Positions 1-9,483 are shown, counted from the first letter of the stretch. The stretch is 64,000 nucleotides of DNA from Lentilitoribacter sp. Alg239-R112 (GCF_900537175.1 NZ_LS999834.1:1473-65472); one strand, 5' to 3'. A program made the numbers and translations. The notes: generated by a model from the sequence alone, not told the origin.

Positions 1-875
1 TGGATCAGGTCTCTGATGAGGATACAGCGTTTAGCTTTACGGTTCCTGCAGGCACATTCTCTGATGCTGAGGGTGATACGCTGACGCTGACAGCAACGCT
101 TGCCAATGATACAGCATTACCAGCATGGCTATTGTTTGATGGCACGACGTTCACAGGCACGCCACCATTGAACTTTGAAGGTGCCTTGGATGTTAAAGTC
201 ACGGCCAGTGATGGTGTGCTTGATGTGAGCGAGGTGTTTAATCTCGATATTACCAATGTCAATGACACGCCAACTCTATCAGCAGGCATTGGTGCCACAG
301 ATGAGGATAGTACGGCCACTGTTGATCTATCTGTTCTGGGTGCTGATATTGATAATGATGATGATGGGACGACGCTGATCTATTCAGTTCCCGTTGCGCC
401 ATCAGAAGGAACAGCGACGATCTCAGGCACATCATTGGTGTTTGATCCAGGTTCAGACTTTCAGGACCTTGGTGATGGCCAAACACGTGATATCACAATC
501 ACAGTTCAAGCCACCGATGCGCATGGTGCTAGCGTGAGCAATGATGTTGTGGTGACGGTGACGGGAATAGATAATAATGACGTCTTTACAAGCACTACTG
601 CTGATGAGAGTTTCATAGGTGGGATAGGCAATGATACATTCGTGTTTGCAGCAAATATGGGCAACGATGTTATTACTGATTTCACAGCTGGTGCGGGTTC
701 AGATGATGTTGTTGAGTTGCAAGGGTTAGCGGCATTTGATACCTATGCCGAGGTTCTCGCGGCTGCAGTTGATGATGGAACCAATACAACAATTACTATT
801 GATGCTGATAATTCTATTGTTTTAAACAATGTGTTAGTTGCTGATCTTCATCAGGATGATTTCAAGTTCATTTAA
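1..875 (+). CDS. Secreted cadherin-like/RTX-type protein, C-terminal part (5' end outside window)
   Basis: The reading frame is open from base 3, so the gene begins before the window; about 290 residues are visible. They show a cadherin/dystroglycan-type Ig-like repeat (DEDTAFSFTVPAGTFSDAEGD, then LLFDGTTFTGTPP), a second repeat opened by the linker NVNDTP, and a final 95 residues containing GGIGNDTFVF and a G-D-x-I-x-DF pattern. That ending is the usual C-terminal region of large adhesin-like proteins exported by type I secretion, which carry an uncleaved C-terminal signal. The protein is therefore probably a large, acidic, calcium-dependent surface or extracellular adhesin. This is family inference: the N-terminal repeats and any ABC exporter genes lie outside the window. 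It stops just before a scarred region bounded by tRNA-Trp fragments. Confidence 0.85.
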   Translation, partial: DQVSDEDTAFSFTVPAGTFSDAEGDTLTLTATLANDTALPAWLLFDGTTFTGTPPLNFEGALDVKVTASDGVLDVSEVFNLDITNVNDTPTLSAGIGATDEDSTATVDLSVLGADIDNDDDGTTLIYSVPVAPSEGTATISGTSLVFDPGSDFQDLGDGQTRDITITVQATDAHGASVSNDVVVTVTGIDNNDVFTSTTADESFIGGIGNDTFVFAANMGNDVITDFTAGAGSDDVVELQGLAAFDTYAEVLAAAVDDGTNTTITIDADNSIVLNNVLVADLHQDDFKFI

Positions 876-892
876 TCTCAGATAAATAGTTC

Positions 893-918
893 CCAAAGCA
901 GATTAACTTCTGCTTTGG
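893..918 (+). terminator. Hairpin after the RTX-type gene
   Basis: A perfect 10-bp inverted repeat (CCAAAGCAGA / TCTGCTTTGG, 6-nt loop) lies 18 nt after the stop codon of the secreted protein. No T-tract follows it, so it may be a processed 3' end or a weak terminator. Confidence 0.55.
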
Positions 919-1065
919 AGTAAATTATGGAAGCATTCACGGGACCTGTGGCGCAAATCTGTTGAAAGAGCTAATTAAACGAAATCGCAAAAATGTGATT
1001 TATTTACCCAATTTGTTACCCAAGAAAGAAAATTGTTTGAAAAAAGACAATAAAACAATTTCTTA

Positions 1066-1127
1066 GTACGAACACAGACGGTCTCCAAAACCGTAGGTCG
1101 AGGGTTCGAACCCTTCTGCCCCTGCCA
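1066..1127 (+). pseudogene. 3' fragment of tRNA-Trp(CCA), likely attachment-site remnant
   Basis: The segment carries an intact tRNA anticodon arm (ACGGT, loop CTCCAAA with anticodon CCA, ACCGT), a T arm (GAGGG, TTCGAAC, CCTTC), the 3' acceptor strand TGCCCCT, discriminator G and an encoded CCA. Only a stub of the D arm precedes it, and no matching 5' acceptor strand (AGGGGCA) is present, so it cannot fold as a full tRNA. Displaced 3' halves of tRNA genes are the usual footprint of integrases that use tRNA genes as attachment sites. A second, more decayed copy lies at 4129-4175. Confidence 0.8.
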
Positions 1128-1195
1128 TTGTTTTCAGGCACTTAAGCGATTTATTGTAAATCTCCTTAGAGCGGTTTGAGATCTCGATTAAATCG

Positions 1196-2329
1196 TTATG
1201 TGTGCTTTAGGAAAATTGCCAGGTCCATCACATTCGTTCCTGTCGGACCTGTAATGATCAAATCGCCTGCTTGTGCAAGGTAGGAGCCTGAATCAGCGCG
1301 TTCTTGTGCTCCTTCTGCGCCAGGTAATTTTAAGTAAGTTTCTCCGTCCAAAAAAGCTCCAGCGGCATCGGTAGGGCCATCCGTTCCATCGGTGCCGGCA
1401 ACTAAACCAACAATGTCATCCCGCTTGCTTATGTGCCGCGCAATCTCCAACGCGAGCGCTTGGTTGCGGCCACCTCGACCGGGGTTTTGGGGGAGAATTA
1501 TAGTTGGTTCACCACCGTAGACGTATAATCCGGGTTTCCCATTCATGATTTCATTTGCAATCTGAGCTGCGATTTCGGGTACGTTCGCATACATATTTTC
1601 TTCGTTAGAAATAACGGTACGCCCGTTCAATTTGGCATTTTGCTCAATTGCGTTTCGTGCAACCGTATTTGAAGCAACAATGTCGCAACTATACGTAAAG
1701 CGTGCGTCATCGGGACGTGAGCCAATTCCTGAACCGATGATCCCTATACTGTCGCCAGCCACATCTGATATGGCGAGAACATTGACTTCTGCGCCTCTAT
1801 AAGACGCCAGTAATCCACCACCTTTGATAGCAGAAATGGATTTTCGACGTTTGTTGATTTCTTCAATGTCCAAACCTTCGGTCAGCGCAGCACTTGTCAG
1901 GGCTTTCAAATCTTCATATCGAAACCCGGTTTTCAGGTGCTCGACAAGTGAGGAAGCGCCTCCTGAAACGAGCATAAGCAGGCGGCTATCTGCGCCACAA
2001 TTTGTGATGAAATCTAACGCGCCTTTACCTGCGTCCAATGAGGTTTTATCGGGCAGGGGGTGGCTTGTTTCAAGTGCTGTTACATTGCCATTATATATTG
2101 CGCGCCCGATATGACCGGTTTTGGTAACGAGATATGTTGGCACGGATTTACGCCATTCACTTGGCAGTCCCTCAAACATTGCGGAGGCAGCTTTCCCAAC
2201 AGCGAGAATGTGTGTCGGCTGGTGAAGCTTGTTGGTCGTTAGCCATGCATTTACGCTCGCATCGCCTTTAACCGCTGCGACAGCCTCTTTAAAGAGTTGC
2301 AATAGTGTATTTCGTTGGGCTTCGTGCAT
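1196..2329 (-). CDS. Glycerate 2-kinase (DUF4147/MOFRL family)
   Basis: This 377-residue protein belongs to the DUF4147-MOFRL family, whose members phosphorylate D-glycerate to 2-phosphoglycerate (some are annotated as hydroxypyruvate reductase). Visible marks are HILAVGKAASAM near the N-terminus, the glycine-rich LMLVSGGASSLVE, the NKRRKSISAIKGGGLL segment, and a C-terminal MOFRL-like block with GGRNQALALE and AGTDGTDGPTDAAGA. A TTG at 2362 would lengthen the frame but would overlap the upstream gene by 25 nt; the ATG at 2329 falls 8 nt after that gene's stop and begins at the conserved part. The neighbouring UxaA/GarD-type gene fits sugar-acid catabolism, where tartronate semialdehyde is reduced to glycerate and phosphorylated. 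With the dehydratase clipped, the original pathway may no longer be complete. Confidence 0.88.
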   Translation of the reverse strand: MHEAQRNTLLQLFKEAVAAVKGDASVNAWLTTNKLHQPTHILAVGKAASAMFEGLPSEWRKSVPTYLVTKTGHIGRAIYNGNVTALETSHPLPDKTSLDAGKGALDFITNCGADSRLLMLVSGGASSLVEHLKTGFRYEDLKALTSAALTEGLDIEEINKRRKSISAIKGGGLLASYRGAEVNVLAISDVAGDSIGIIGSGIGSRPDDARFTYSCDIVASNTVARNAIEQNAKLNGRTVISNEENMYANVPEIAAQIANEIMNGKPGLYVYGGEPTIILPQNPGRGGRNQALALEIARHISKRDDIVGLVAGTDGTDGPTDAAGAFLDGETYLKLPGAEGAQERADSGSYLAQAGDLIITGPTGTNVMDLAIFLKHT

Positions 2330-2337
2330 CTTGTAAA

Positions 2338-3519
2338 CTACATCTGAGCATAGGTTTGCCAAGGTGCAAATTCTGCATCACCAATATCAAGTTCTTCTGA
2401 CCGCGTTTTATTACCTGAGGCTGTCTCCAGCATTGTGTTGAAAATTCGTTGGCCGGCTTCCGCCACCGTTTCGCTTCCATCAGCAAATGTTCCGCAATTG
2501 ATGTCCATATCGTCCTGCATCCGCTTGTACATCGCGCTATTGGATGCAATCTTGATCGACGGCACGGGCTTATTACCATAGCAGGACCCGCGTCCAGTGG
2601 TGAAACAGATCATATTGCAGCCCGAAGCAACTTCTCCGGTGATGGAAACTGGATCATAACCGGGACTGTCGACAAACACCAAGCCCTTCTCGATGATCCT
2701 CTCACCATACTGGTAAACACCATTCAAATTTGTTGTCCCTGCTTTAGCAACGGCTCCCAGAGATTTTTCCAAAATTGTCGTCAAGCCGCCCATCTTGTTG
2801 CCCGGTGTCGGGTTGTTGTTCATCTCAGAGCCATACTTTTGGGCATGATCTTCCCACCATTCCAACAAATTCACTAGCTTCTGGCCGACCTTGGGCGAGG
2901 CTGCGCGATCAGTCAATAGATTTTCAGCCCCGTAGATTTCAGGTGTTTCCGCCAATGCGGCAGTTCCGCCGTTCTTAACTAATAGATCAACAGCATAACC
3001 TAACGCTGGGTTGGCGGTTATCCCTGAATACCCATCCGAACCACCACATTGTAACGCGACAGTTAGATGGGACGCGTCGGTTGGCTCGCGCTCGGCCTTA
3101 TTGGCCTTTTCCAAAGCGGTTTCCAGCCACAATAAACCTTTCTCAATTGATTTGCGTGTGCCACCTCCACTTTGTAGCGTGTAGTAATGAAAACTTTCAT
3201 CGAGGGGCCTGCCATAAGCTTCAAGCATTAGACGAATTTGGTTGGCCTCACAGCCAAGGCCCAACATCAAGACGGATGCGAAATTAGGATGAGTGGCGTA
3301 TCCCCAAATTGCGCGCTGGAGCTTGCGAAAAGCGTCGTCATCGGTACCAATGCAGCATCCCGCACCATGAACGATTGGAACAATACCGTCCACACCCGGG
3401 TATTTTTCCAACAGGCCCGAAAGCTCGGCTTCTCTTGCCAATAGTTTTGCCGCCGACGCCGAACAGTTTACCGATGTAACAATGCCCACATAGCATCGTT
3501 CCGATTCTGCAGTGCCCAT
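2338..3519 (-). CDS. UxaA/GarD-family sugar-acid dehydratase, N-terminally truncated
   Basis: The 393 residues match the C-terminal catalytic part of altronate/galactarate dehydratases: YVGIVTSVNCSA, HGAGCCIGTDDDAF, MLGLGCEANQ, ALQCGGSDGYSGITANPA and GRGSCYGNKPVPSIKIASN. These enzymes remove water from aldonic or aldaric acids using a metal centre. The usual N-terminal SAF domain is absent, which is normal for split versions, but the conserved GYRRxDGRVGxRN lead-in before YVGI is also missing and is replaced by MGTAESERC. That replacement sequence overlaps in another frame with the broken GntR gene immediately upstream, so the present start looks like a deletion junction. The rest of the frame is undamaged. 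Activity is uncertain; substrate (altronate, galactarate or other) cannot be assigned from sequence alone. Confidence 0.82.
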   Translation of the reverse strand: MGTAESERCYVGIVTSVNCSASAAKLLAREAELSGLLEKYPGVDGIVPIVHGAGCCIGTDDDAFRKLQRAIWGYATHPNFASVLMLGLGCEANQIRLMLEAYGRPLDESFHYYTLQSGGGTRKSIEKGLLWLETALEKANKAEREPTDASHLTVALQCGGSDGYSGITANPALGYAVDLLVKNGGTAALAETPEIYGAENLLTDRAASPKVGQKLVNLLEWWEDHAQKYGSEMNNNPTPGNKMGGLTTILEKSLGAVAKAGTTNLNGVYQYGERIIEKGLVFVDSPGYDPVSITGEVASGCNMICFTTGRGSCYGNKPVPSIKIASNSAMYKRMQDDMDINCGTFADGSETVAEAGQRIFNTMLETASGNKTRSEELDIGDAEFAPWQTYAQM

Positions 3520-3807
3520 TTGACAGCTAGCACCTCTACCTCAAGGCGAACATCGCGCAAGTCTGTCAATTCTTCATACCCCAGGCTTGGCACACCTACC
3601 GAGCGGCCTGAGACATTTGCAACCACACCAATGGCAAGAAGCCGCGTCAACGCTTCACGTACGGGGCATTGCGCTGACACCAAAGGCCTCGGCGACACGC
3701 GCAACACGAACAGCCTCGCCAGGTGTAAACTCACCTTCTCGCAGTAGCATACACAACCGATCGTAAACTTGATCGTTTAATTTGTCTTTATGGATTGGTT
3801 TAGCGTT
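3500..3807 (-). pseudogene. GntR/FCD-type regulator, frameshifted and truncated
   Basis: Two frames together spell the winged helix of a GntR regulator: NDQVYDRLCMLLREGEF and ARVAEAFGVSAMP in one, then VREALTRLLAIGVVANVSGR and GYEELTDLRDVRLEVEVLAV in the next. One extra base in the run GGGG at 3663-3666 (plus strand) separates them; without it the reading is continuous. No start codon lies between the upstream in-frame stop at 3808-3810 and the conserved part. The ligand-binding FCD domain is cut after its first helix, where the sequence runs into the UxaA-type gene. The regulator probably once controlled the adjacent sugar-acid genes. It is a clear pseudogene. Confidence 0.82.
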
Positions 3808-4128
3808 TTAAACATGTCGCGTGTCTTCGCACATTTTTGGCGTAGAAGTCCAGAGTTCAGTTGGTGATCGTAAATTTACGAGTTAAGTGCTGGTTTCAGA
3901 GTGGAAGTCTTTAGAATGCACGTTCGCTAAATTCTTTCGATTCGTGGGAGAACCGCATGTAATAGATAGGTCAAGCTTGATTGACGAATTTTGGACAAAC
4001 CTATCCAGCTAACCACAATGTGTTTGCTTTCGGTCGATATAGGTAATTTGAACAAGAACGTAGTATTCGCCTTCAAAAGAAACAACGCATCTAATTTATG
4101 TTTCCGCCAGAAGTTTAATAATTAATTT
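3808..4128. other. Non-coding gap upstream of the broken GntR gene
   Basis: No convincing open reading frame, RNA gene or clear promoter is visible in this AT-rich stretch. It ends at the second tRNA-Trp-like fragment and is probably decayed flanking DNA of the same scar. Confidence 0.5.
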
Positions 4129-4175
4129 GAACACGGTCTAAAAAGTAGGTCGAGGGTTCTAACTCTTCAGCCCCT
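4129..4175 (+). repeat. Second, degenerate tRNA-Trp 3' fragment (direct repeat)
   Basis: The stretch repeats the tRNA-Trp fragment at 1066-1127 in the same orientation. The 15-nt run GTAGGTCGAGGGTTC is identical at 1093-1107 and 4145-4159, and the flanks (GAACAC, GGTCT, CTTC, GCCCCT) match with small deletions and substitutions; the terminal GCCA is lost. The two copies bound about 3 kb carrying the glycerate kinase, clipped dehydratase and broken regulator. Confidence 0.7.
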
Positions 4176-4224
4176 CACAAGAGCCAATCTATAGTTAGGT
4201 CATTATGAGGGGGCTGGGAAGTTC

Positions 4225-5895
4225 TTAACCCAGAATTCCGGGTAAGTTGAGGTTATGAAGGCGGGCACAATCTTTGGCGTCCTCATATCCAGCATCAGCA
4301 TGTCGCCACACGCCGGAGGCCGGGTCATTCCAAAGAACGCGGTTTAGTCGCCTTGCGGCATCTTCTGAACCATCGGCTACAATTACGATACCAGAATGTT
4401 GAGAAAAGCCCATACCAACACCGCCGCCATGGTGAATGGATACCCACGTCGCGCCAGAGGCCGTGTTGACCAGCGCATTGAGGAGAGGCCAGTCAGATAC
4501 GGCATCGGACCCATCCATCATAGCTTCAGTCTCGCGGTTTGGCGATGCGACTGAGCCACTATCAAGGTGGTCACGACCAATCACAACGGGTGCTTTTAGT
4601 TCGCCGTTTGCCACCATTTCATTGAATTTTAGTCCGGCACGATGGCGATCTCCCAGCCCGATCCAGCATATCCGCGCTGGTAATCCCTGGAACGAAATTC
4701 GTTCTTGCGCCATGTCCAGCCAGGTATGCAGATGTTTGTTTTCAGGAAATAATTCTTTCATTGCCGCATCGGTTTTATAGATGTCTTCGGGATCACCCGA
4801 CAATGCAACCCAACGGAATGGGCCGATACCTTTGCAGAACAGCGGTCGAATATAGGCTGGAACAAAACCCGGGAAAGCGAAAGCGTCTTCCAACCCTTCT
4901 TCCAGTGCCATCTGTCGGATATTGTTGCCATAATCTACAGTTGGTACGCCATCATTCCAAAAGTCCACCATGGCAGAAACCTGATATTTCATCGAGGCTC
5001 TTGCTGCTTTTTCAACTTCATTGGGGTCAGTTTCGCGCATGTTTTTCCATTGAGCCATCGTCCAGCCTTGCGGTAGATAACCGTTGATTGGATCGTGCGC
5101 GGAGGTTTGGTCTGTCACAATATCCGGGCGAATGCCACGATCATAAATCTGCCGAAAAATATCGGCTGCATTACCCAGAAGACCGACAGATTTTGCTTCT
5201 CCTGCTGCTGTCCAGCGTTCGATCATCTCAATCGCTTCGTCCAGCGTTTCTGCCTTCTCATCCAGATATTTGGTGCGCAGGCGAAAATCAATACTGTCTG
5301 GATTACATTCCACTGCAAGGCAACACGCGCCCGCAAAAACGGCTGCCAGCGGTTGCGCACCGCCCATGCCGCCAAGACCGCCAGTTAAAATCCAGCGACC
5401 CTTTAGATCACCATCATAATGTTGCCGACCAGCTTCAATAAAGGTTTCATAGGTGCCTTGAACAATGCCTTGCGTGCCAATGTAAATCCAGCTTCCAGCG
5501 GTCATTTGACCGTACATCATAAGGCCTTTGCGATCGAGTTCGTTAAAGTGCTCCCAATTGGCCCAGTGCGGCACAAGATTTGAGTTGGCTATCAAAACAC
5601 GGGGTGCATCTTTGTGTGTTTGCACAACTGCCACAGGCTTGCCAGATTGCACCAACATGGTTTGGTCTTCATCCAGTTTTTTAAGCGTGTCGACCATCAG
5701 GTCAAAATCTTTCCATGTCCGCGCAGCGCGGCCAATGCCACCATAAACCACAAGTTCATGTGGGTTCTCAGCAACATCAGGGTGCAGGTTGTTCATCAAC
5801 ATGCGAAGGGGAGCCTCTGTCGTCCAATGTTTTGCGTTCAACTCTGTGCCTGTTGGCGGATATATGTCACGTGAATTTTTGCGCTGATCGGTCAA
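4225..5895 (-). CDS. hutU: Urocanate hydratase
   Basis: HutU adds water to urocanate to give imidazolonepropionate, the second step of histidine breakdown, using tightly bound NAD+ in the cytoplasm. The protein spans the whole family: [20 protein letters not shown] at the start, [20 protein letters not shown], the [12 protein letters not shown] nucleotide-binding loop, the [16 protein letters not shown] block with the active-site cysteine, and [11 protein letters not shown]. An ATG at 5979 would add 28 unrelated residues inside hutG. The TTG at 5895-5893 is preferred: it overlaps the hutG stop as TTGA, has GGAG 6 nt upstream, and gives 556 residues, the normal family length. It is the last gene of the hutI-H-G-U operon. 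Confidence 0.96.
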   Translation of the reverse strand: MTDQRKNSRDIYPPTGTELNAKHWTTEAPLRMLMNNLHPDVAENPHELVVYGGIGRAARTWKDFDLMVDTLKKLDEDQTMLVQSGKPVAVVQTHKDAPRVLIANSNLVPHWANWEHFNELDRKGLMMYGQMTAGSWIYIGTQGIVQGTYETFIEAGRQHYDGDLKGRWILTGGLGGMGGAQPLAAVFAGACCLAVECNPDSIDFRLRTKYLDEKAETLDEAIEMIERWTAAGEAKSVGLLGNAADIFRQIYDRGIRPDIVTDQTSAHDPINGYLPQGWTMAQWKNMRETDPNEVEKAARASMKYQVSAMVDFWNDGVPTVDYGNNIRQMALEEGLEDAFAFPGFVPAYIRPLFCKGIGPFRWVALSGDPEDIYKTDAAMKELFPENKHLHTWLDMAQERISFQGLPARICWIGLGDRHRAGLKFNEMVANGELKAPVVIGRDHLDSGSVASPNRETEAMMDGSDAVSDWPLLNALVNTASGATWVSIHHGGGVGMGFSQHSGIVIVADGSEDAARRLNRVLWNDPASGVWRHADAGYEDAKDCARLHNLNLPGILG

Positions 5896-6677
5896 TTGGG
5901 TCTCCAATTTGTCAAGGATATTAAGATGTTGCTTAGAAGGGCACGTAGTGGTTCCGCTCGCTCTGGCAGATACGTCCATGGTGCCTTTTCTATCATGTAG
6001 TTGGCTTGCGCAATTTCCATTTGTATTGCGTGGACGCTCGTTTTGGGTTTCCCATAATGGCGTGTTGTCCAGCCGCCTTTAAACCGCCCATTTAAGATAT
6101 TTGAAAAAATCTCGGAATCTTGGCATTCTTTTGTAACAAGCGCTTCAACGGAGCCGTCGCATGTCGTGCCGTTATTGGTGCCAATGTTAAGATCCGGCAG
6201 GCGATTTTCAAACAGAAAGGGAATTTCCCCTCGGATTGAGTGACAGTCATATAGGATAGCAAACCCGTGTTTGGATTTAACTCGCGCTATCTGGTCTGCC
6301 AACGCTGTGTGATAGGGCTTGTGGTAACTCTCGCACCGATGATTAATTTCATCCTCATCCGGCTCAAGACCATCTTTATAGATTGTACGACCATCAAAAT
6401 CAGTCAGCGGACAGAGCGTTGTTGTATTTTGTCCCGGATAGAGGCTTTTTCCCGCTGGATCACGGTTTACATCAATAACATAGCGATGGATAGGAGTGCG
6501 CACTGTGGTTGCATCTGCTAGCCCCTTATAGAGTTTATGAATGTGCCAATCGGTGTCGGCCAAAGCTCGGCCGACCGGGTTAAGTTTGTCGGTAATATCA
6601 TCTGGAACAATAGTTCCCGTGTGCGGCAAACCAAGGATTAAAGGCGAACTACTTTCGGTAATTTCAATATTGATCAA
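5892..6677 (-). CDS. hutG: N-formylglutamate deformylase (amidohydrolase)
   Basis: HutG hydrolyses N-formylglutamate to glutamate and formate, the final step of the five-step histidine route that goes through HutF. The 261-residue protein shows the family marks [13 protein letters not shown] near the N-terminus, [32 protein letters not shown] in the middle and [10 protein letters not shown] near the end, with histidines and acidic residues expected to bind zinc. The start is TTG, overlapping the hutH stop as TTGA, with purine-rich GAGGTGAGG just upstream. Its own TGA overlaps the hutU TTG start in the same way. Translation of the operon is therefore probably coupled from gene to gene. Confidence 0.95.
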   Translation of the reverse strand: MINIEITESSSPLILGLPHTGTIVPDDITDKLNPVGRALADTDWHIHKLYKGLADATTVRTPIHRYVIDVNRDPAGKSLYPGQNTTTLCPLTDFDGRTIYKDGLEPDEDEINHRCESYHKPYHTALADQIARVKSKHGFAILYDCHSIRGEIPFLFENRLPDLNIGTNNGTTCDGSVEALVTKECQDSEIFSNILNGRFKGGWTTRHYGKPKTSVHAIQMEIAQANYMIEKAPWTYLPERAEPLRALLSNILISLTNWRPN

Positions 6678-8194
6678 AGCCTCACCTCACAGCTTGCCGC
6701 AGCTACTAGGTCACCCTCACGCACTAATTTTGAAGCCAATTCCAAGTCAGCCGCCATATGACGATCTTCATCAAGAGCTGGTACTTTGGCGCGGATACAT
6801 GCGACCACGGATGCAAGGTTTTGTGCAGTTTTAAGCGGTGCACGTGCTTCAATCCCTTGAGCGGCACAAAGTGCTTCTACGCCCAGTATGGTTGAAAAAT
6901 TCTTGTTCATACGCATCAAGCGCCGCGCGGCATGAGCTGCCATCGATACATGGTCTTCTTGGTTGGCTGAGGTGGGCGTGCTGTCTGTGGAGCAGGGGTT
7001 TGCGAGAAATTTGTTTTCGCTCATGAGTGCTGCGGTTGTAACCTCGGCAATCATAAAACCACTATTAAGACCAGGTTTATGTGTGAGGAATGCAGGCAGA
7101 CCAAAGCTCATCACCGGATCAACCATCATGGCAACTCGTCTTTGAGATATCGCGCCGATTTCGGCAATTGCGAGCGCGATTTGATCAGCTGCAAATGCCA
7201 CCGGTTCCGCATGGAAATTACCACCAGAGACAATCATTCCGGCATCAGCTAAAACAAGTGGATTATCGGTCACGGCATTTGCTTCAATCTCCAGTGTTTG
7301 GCTGGCAAAACGTAAGATATCTATTGCGGCACCCGCGACTTGCGGCTGGCAACGAATACAATAGGGGTCTTGCACTCGCAGATCGTCCTCACGGTGGCTC
7401 TCGCGAATTTCACTTCCTTTGAGCAAACGGCGCGCCTCAGTAGCGGCTTCGATCTGCCCACGATGGCCACGCAATGTGTGAATTTCAGGCTGTAGTGGTG
7501 CTGTGGAACCCATAATTGCATCGGTCGACATGGCACCTGTGATTAGTGCAGTGCAGGCCATGCGCCATGCATCAAACAGCGCTGCCAAAGCTGATGCGGT
7601 GGAGAATTGCGTACCGTTGATCAGGGCTAGACCTTCCTTCGGGCCAAGGGCGAGGGGTGTAAGTCCCGCCTTTTTAAGAGCTTGTGCACCTGACATGCGA
7701 GTACCTTTATAAAAGGCTTCACCTTCTCCAATCATCACAGCTGCCATATGCGCAAGCGGAGCAAGATCACCCGATGCGCCAACGGAGCCTTGCTCAGGGA
7801 TAAGAGGCAAAACATCCTGCGCAAGCATATCCTCAATGAGTGTCACTGTTTCAAGTGCTACGCCTGATGCGCCGCGCCCGAGGGAAAGAAGCTTAAGCGC
7901 CATCATCAAGCGCGTGGTAGATGGTTCAATTGGATCACCCACGCCACAGCTATGTGATAGGATCAGGTTACGCTGTAGGGTGCTTGTATCCTCGTGGGCA
8001 ATTTTGACCGAAGCGAGTTTTCCAAATCCTGTGTTAACGCCATATACCGCTGCGCTAGCCGCCGCCGCTTTTGCCACCATGCTAAAAGAGGCTTTGATGC
8101 CTTGTTGCGCGGTTGGTATGAGTTTTACCGGGCAGGAACTTCGCCAAATGGTTTCCAGTTGCTCGAGTGTAGCTTGTCCTGGGGTGAGGATCAT
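6674..8194 (-). CDS. hutH: Histidine ammonia-lyase
   Basis: HutH removes ammonia from L-histidine to give urocanate, committing histidine to degradation. The 506-residue protein has the conserved [11 protein letters not shown] stretch near residue 51 and the triad Ala-Ser-Gly at about 140-142 ([12 protein letters not shown]), which cyclises into the MIO electrophile; [12 protein letters not shown] and [20 protein letters not shown] follow. The length is normal. ATG overlaps the hutI stop as ATGA, and its own stop overlaps the hutG start as TTGA, so it sits inside a tightly coupled operon. Confidence 0.97.
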   Translation of the reverse strand: MILTPGQATLEQLETIWRSSCPVKLIPTAQQGIKASFSMVAKAAAASAAVYGVNTGFGKLASVKIAHEDTSTLQRNLILSHSCGVGDPIEPSTTRLMMALKLLSLGRGASGVALETVTLIEDMLAQDVLPLIPEQGSVGASGDLAPLAHMAAVMIGEGEAFYKGTRMSGAQALKKAGLTPLALGPKEGLALINGTQFSTASALAALFDAWRMACTALITGAMSTDAIMGSTAPLQPEIHTLRGHRGQIEAATEARRLLKGSEIRESHREDDLRVQDPYCIRCQPQVAGAAIDILRFASQTLEIEANAVTDNPLVLADAGMIVSGGNFHAEPVAFAADQIALAIAEIGAISQRRVAMMVDPVMSFGLPAFLTHKPGLNSGFMIAEVTTAALMSENKFLANPCSTDSTPTSANQEDHVSMAAHAARRLMRMNKNFSTILGVEALCAAQGIEARAPLKTAQNLASVVACIRAKVPALDEDRHMAADLELASKLVREGDLVAAASCEVRL

Positions 8195-9390
8195 AAAATA
8201 TGCTTTCCGTTAAAAACACGAGAGTGAAGGGGGTTAAATCCGATACGATAAGCAAGTTCGGATGGATGTGAGATATTCCAAATGGCAAGGTCTGCGCGAT
8301 TGCCTTTTGTAAGGGTTCCGCAGTCTGTTAGTCCCAATGCACGTGCTGCATTTATGGTTGCGCCACGCAAAGTCTCTTCCGGTGTCATTTTGAACATTGT
8401 GCAAGCCATGTTTTTTGCCAAAAGCAAGGAGCACATGGGAGATGAGCCAGGATTGGCATCTGTTGCAACCGCCATATCCACTCCATGAGTGCGAAACGCT
8501 TGGATGGGTGGCTGTTTGGTTTCACGCAACGTATAATATGCGCCGGGCAAAATCGTTGCGACGGTGCCTGATTCTGCCATCGCTTTCGCGTCCTCTTCCG
8601 TCGCATATTCCAAATGATCTGCCGATAGTGCGCCACGGGACGAAGCCAATTGGGTGCCACCCATATGGCTGAGCTGCTCTGCGTGCAGTTTGACCGGTAG
8701 ACCTAGATTGTGTGCTGCATCAAAAACTCGACTTATCTGGGCTGTGTTAAAGGCTATGCCTTCGCAAAACCCATCAACAGCATCGACCAATCCTTCTTCA
8801 TGGGCCGCAGCGAGGGCAGGTATGCAGACCTCATCTATGTAGGCATCTGCTCGATCAATATACTCTTTTGGAACGGCATGAGCGGCAAGAAAACTTGTTT
8901 TAATACGCACCGGGCGCAAGGTTGCAAGGCGGCGTGCGGCGCGAAGCATTGAAAGCTCACTTTCAAGCGATAGGCCGTAACCGGATTTGATTTCGATGGT
9001 GCTGACCCCTTCGGCCAGCAGAGCATCCAGACGAGGAAGTGCCAATGCAACAAGTTCGTCTTCGTTGGCATTTCTGGTCGCGGATACCGTGGAGTTAATG
9101 CCGCCGCCGGCGCGTGCAATCTCTTCATAGCTTGCCCCGAGCAAACGCATCTCAAATTCTTTGGCGCGATTCCCACCATAGATCAGATGTGTGTGGCAAT
9201 CGATCAAAGCGGGCGTAACGGTGCGACCTTCCAAGTCTATCGGTTCTGCACTGTTCTTTGGTGCATCCATTTGGTGACCGACCCATGCAATTTTACCGTC
9301 TTCAATAAAGATTGCCGCATCTTCGATCAGTCCATATGGGCCGTCCAAGGACATGGTTGCAGCGGTTAAATTGTGCAGCAATATTTGCAT
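8191..9390 (-). CDS. hutI: Imidazolonepropionase
   Basis: HutI opens the ring of 4-imidazolone-5-propionate to give N-formimidoylglutamate. It is a zinc amidohydrolase of 399 residues with the metal site [12 protein letters not shown] near residue 65, [17 protein letters not shown], the second histidine region [12 protein letters not shown], and the distal aspartate in VATDANPGS. It is the first gene of the minus-strand hut operon and begins with ATG 93 nt from the divergent hutF, so the intergenic region 9391-9483 should carry both promoters. Its stop overlaps the hutH start as ATGA. Confidence 0.97.
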   Translation of the reverse strand: MQILLHNLTAATMSLDGPYGLIEDAAIFIEDGKIAWVGHQMDAPKNSAEPIDLEGRTVTPALIDCHTHLIYGGNRAKEFEMRLLGASYEEIARAGGGINSTVSATRNANEDELVALALPRLDALLAEGVSTIEIKSGYGLSLESELSMLRAARRLATLRPVRIKTSFLAAHAVPKEYIDRADAYIDEVCIPALAAAHEEGLVDAVDGFCEGIAFNTAQISRVFDAAHNLGLPVKLHAEQLSHMGGTQLASSRGALSADHLEYATEEDAKAMAESGTVATILPGAYYTLRETKQPPIQAFRTHGVDMAVATDANPGSSPMCSLLLAKNMACTMFKMTPEETLRGATINAARALGLTDCGTLTKGNRADLAIWNISHPSELAYRIGFNPLHSRVFNGKHIL

Positions 9391-9413
9391 ATTCTACTGA
9401 ACCTCAAATATAT

Positions 9414-9448
9414 TATGTTTGCTCATTTTTTTATTATGTGCAAACATA
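9414..9448. promoter_or_regulatory. Inverted repeat between hutI and hutF, candidate HutC operator
   Basis: A 9-bp inverted repeat TATGTTTGC (9414-9422) / GCAAACATA (9440-9448) occupies the 93-nt divergent hutI-hutF gap. The right half also contains the smaller dyad TATGTGCAAACATA (9435-9448). HutC is encoded at the end of the hutF operon and belongs to a family that binds hut promoters and releases them with urocanate, so this is the natural operator candidate. The match is positional inference, not a known consensus. Confidence 0.45.
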
Positions 9449-9483
9449 TAAGAATATACACGAATTGGAGTCAAGAGAACAAA

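Noticed and set aside
1066..1127. A functional tRNA-Trp gene
   Set aside because: The 5' acceptor strand and most of the D arm are missing, so a full cloverleaf cannot form.
5896..5979. N-terminal extension of hutU starting at an ATG inside hutG
   Set aside because: It overlaps hutG by 88 nt and is not conserved; the TTG at 5895 has a good ribosome site and gives the family length.
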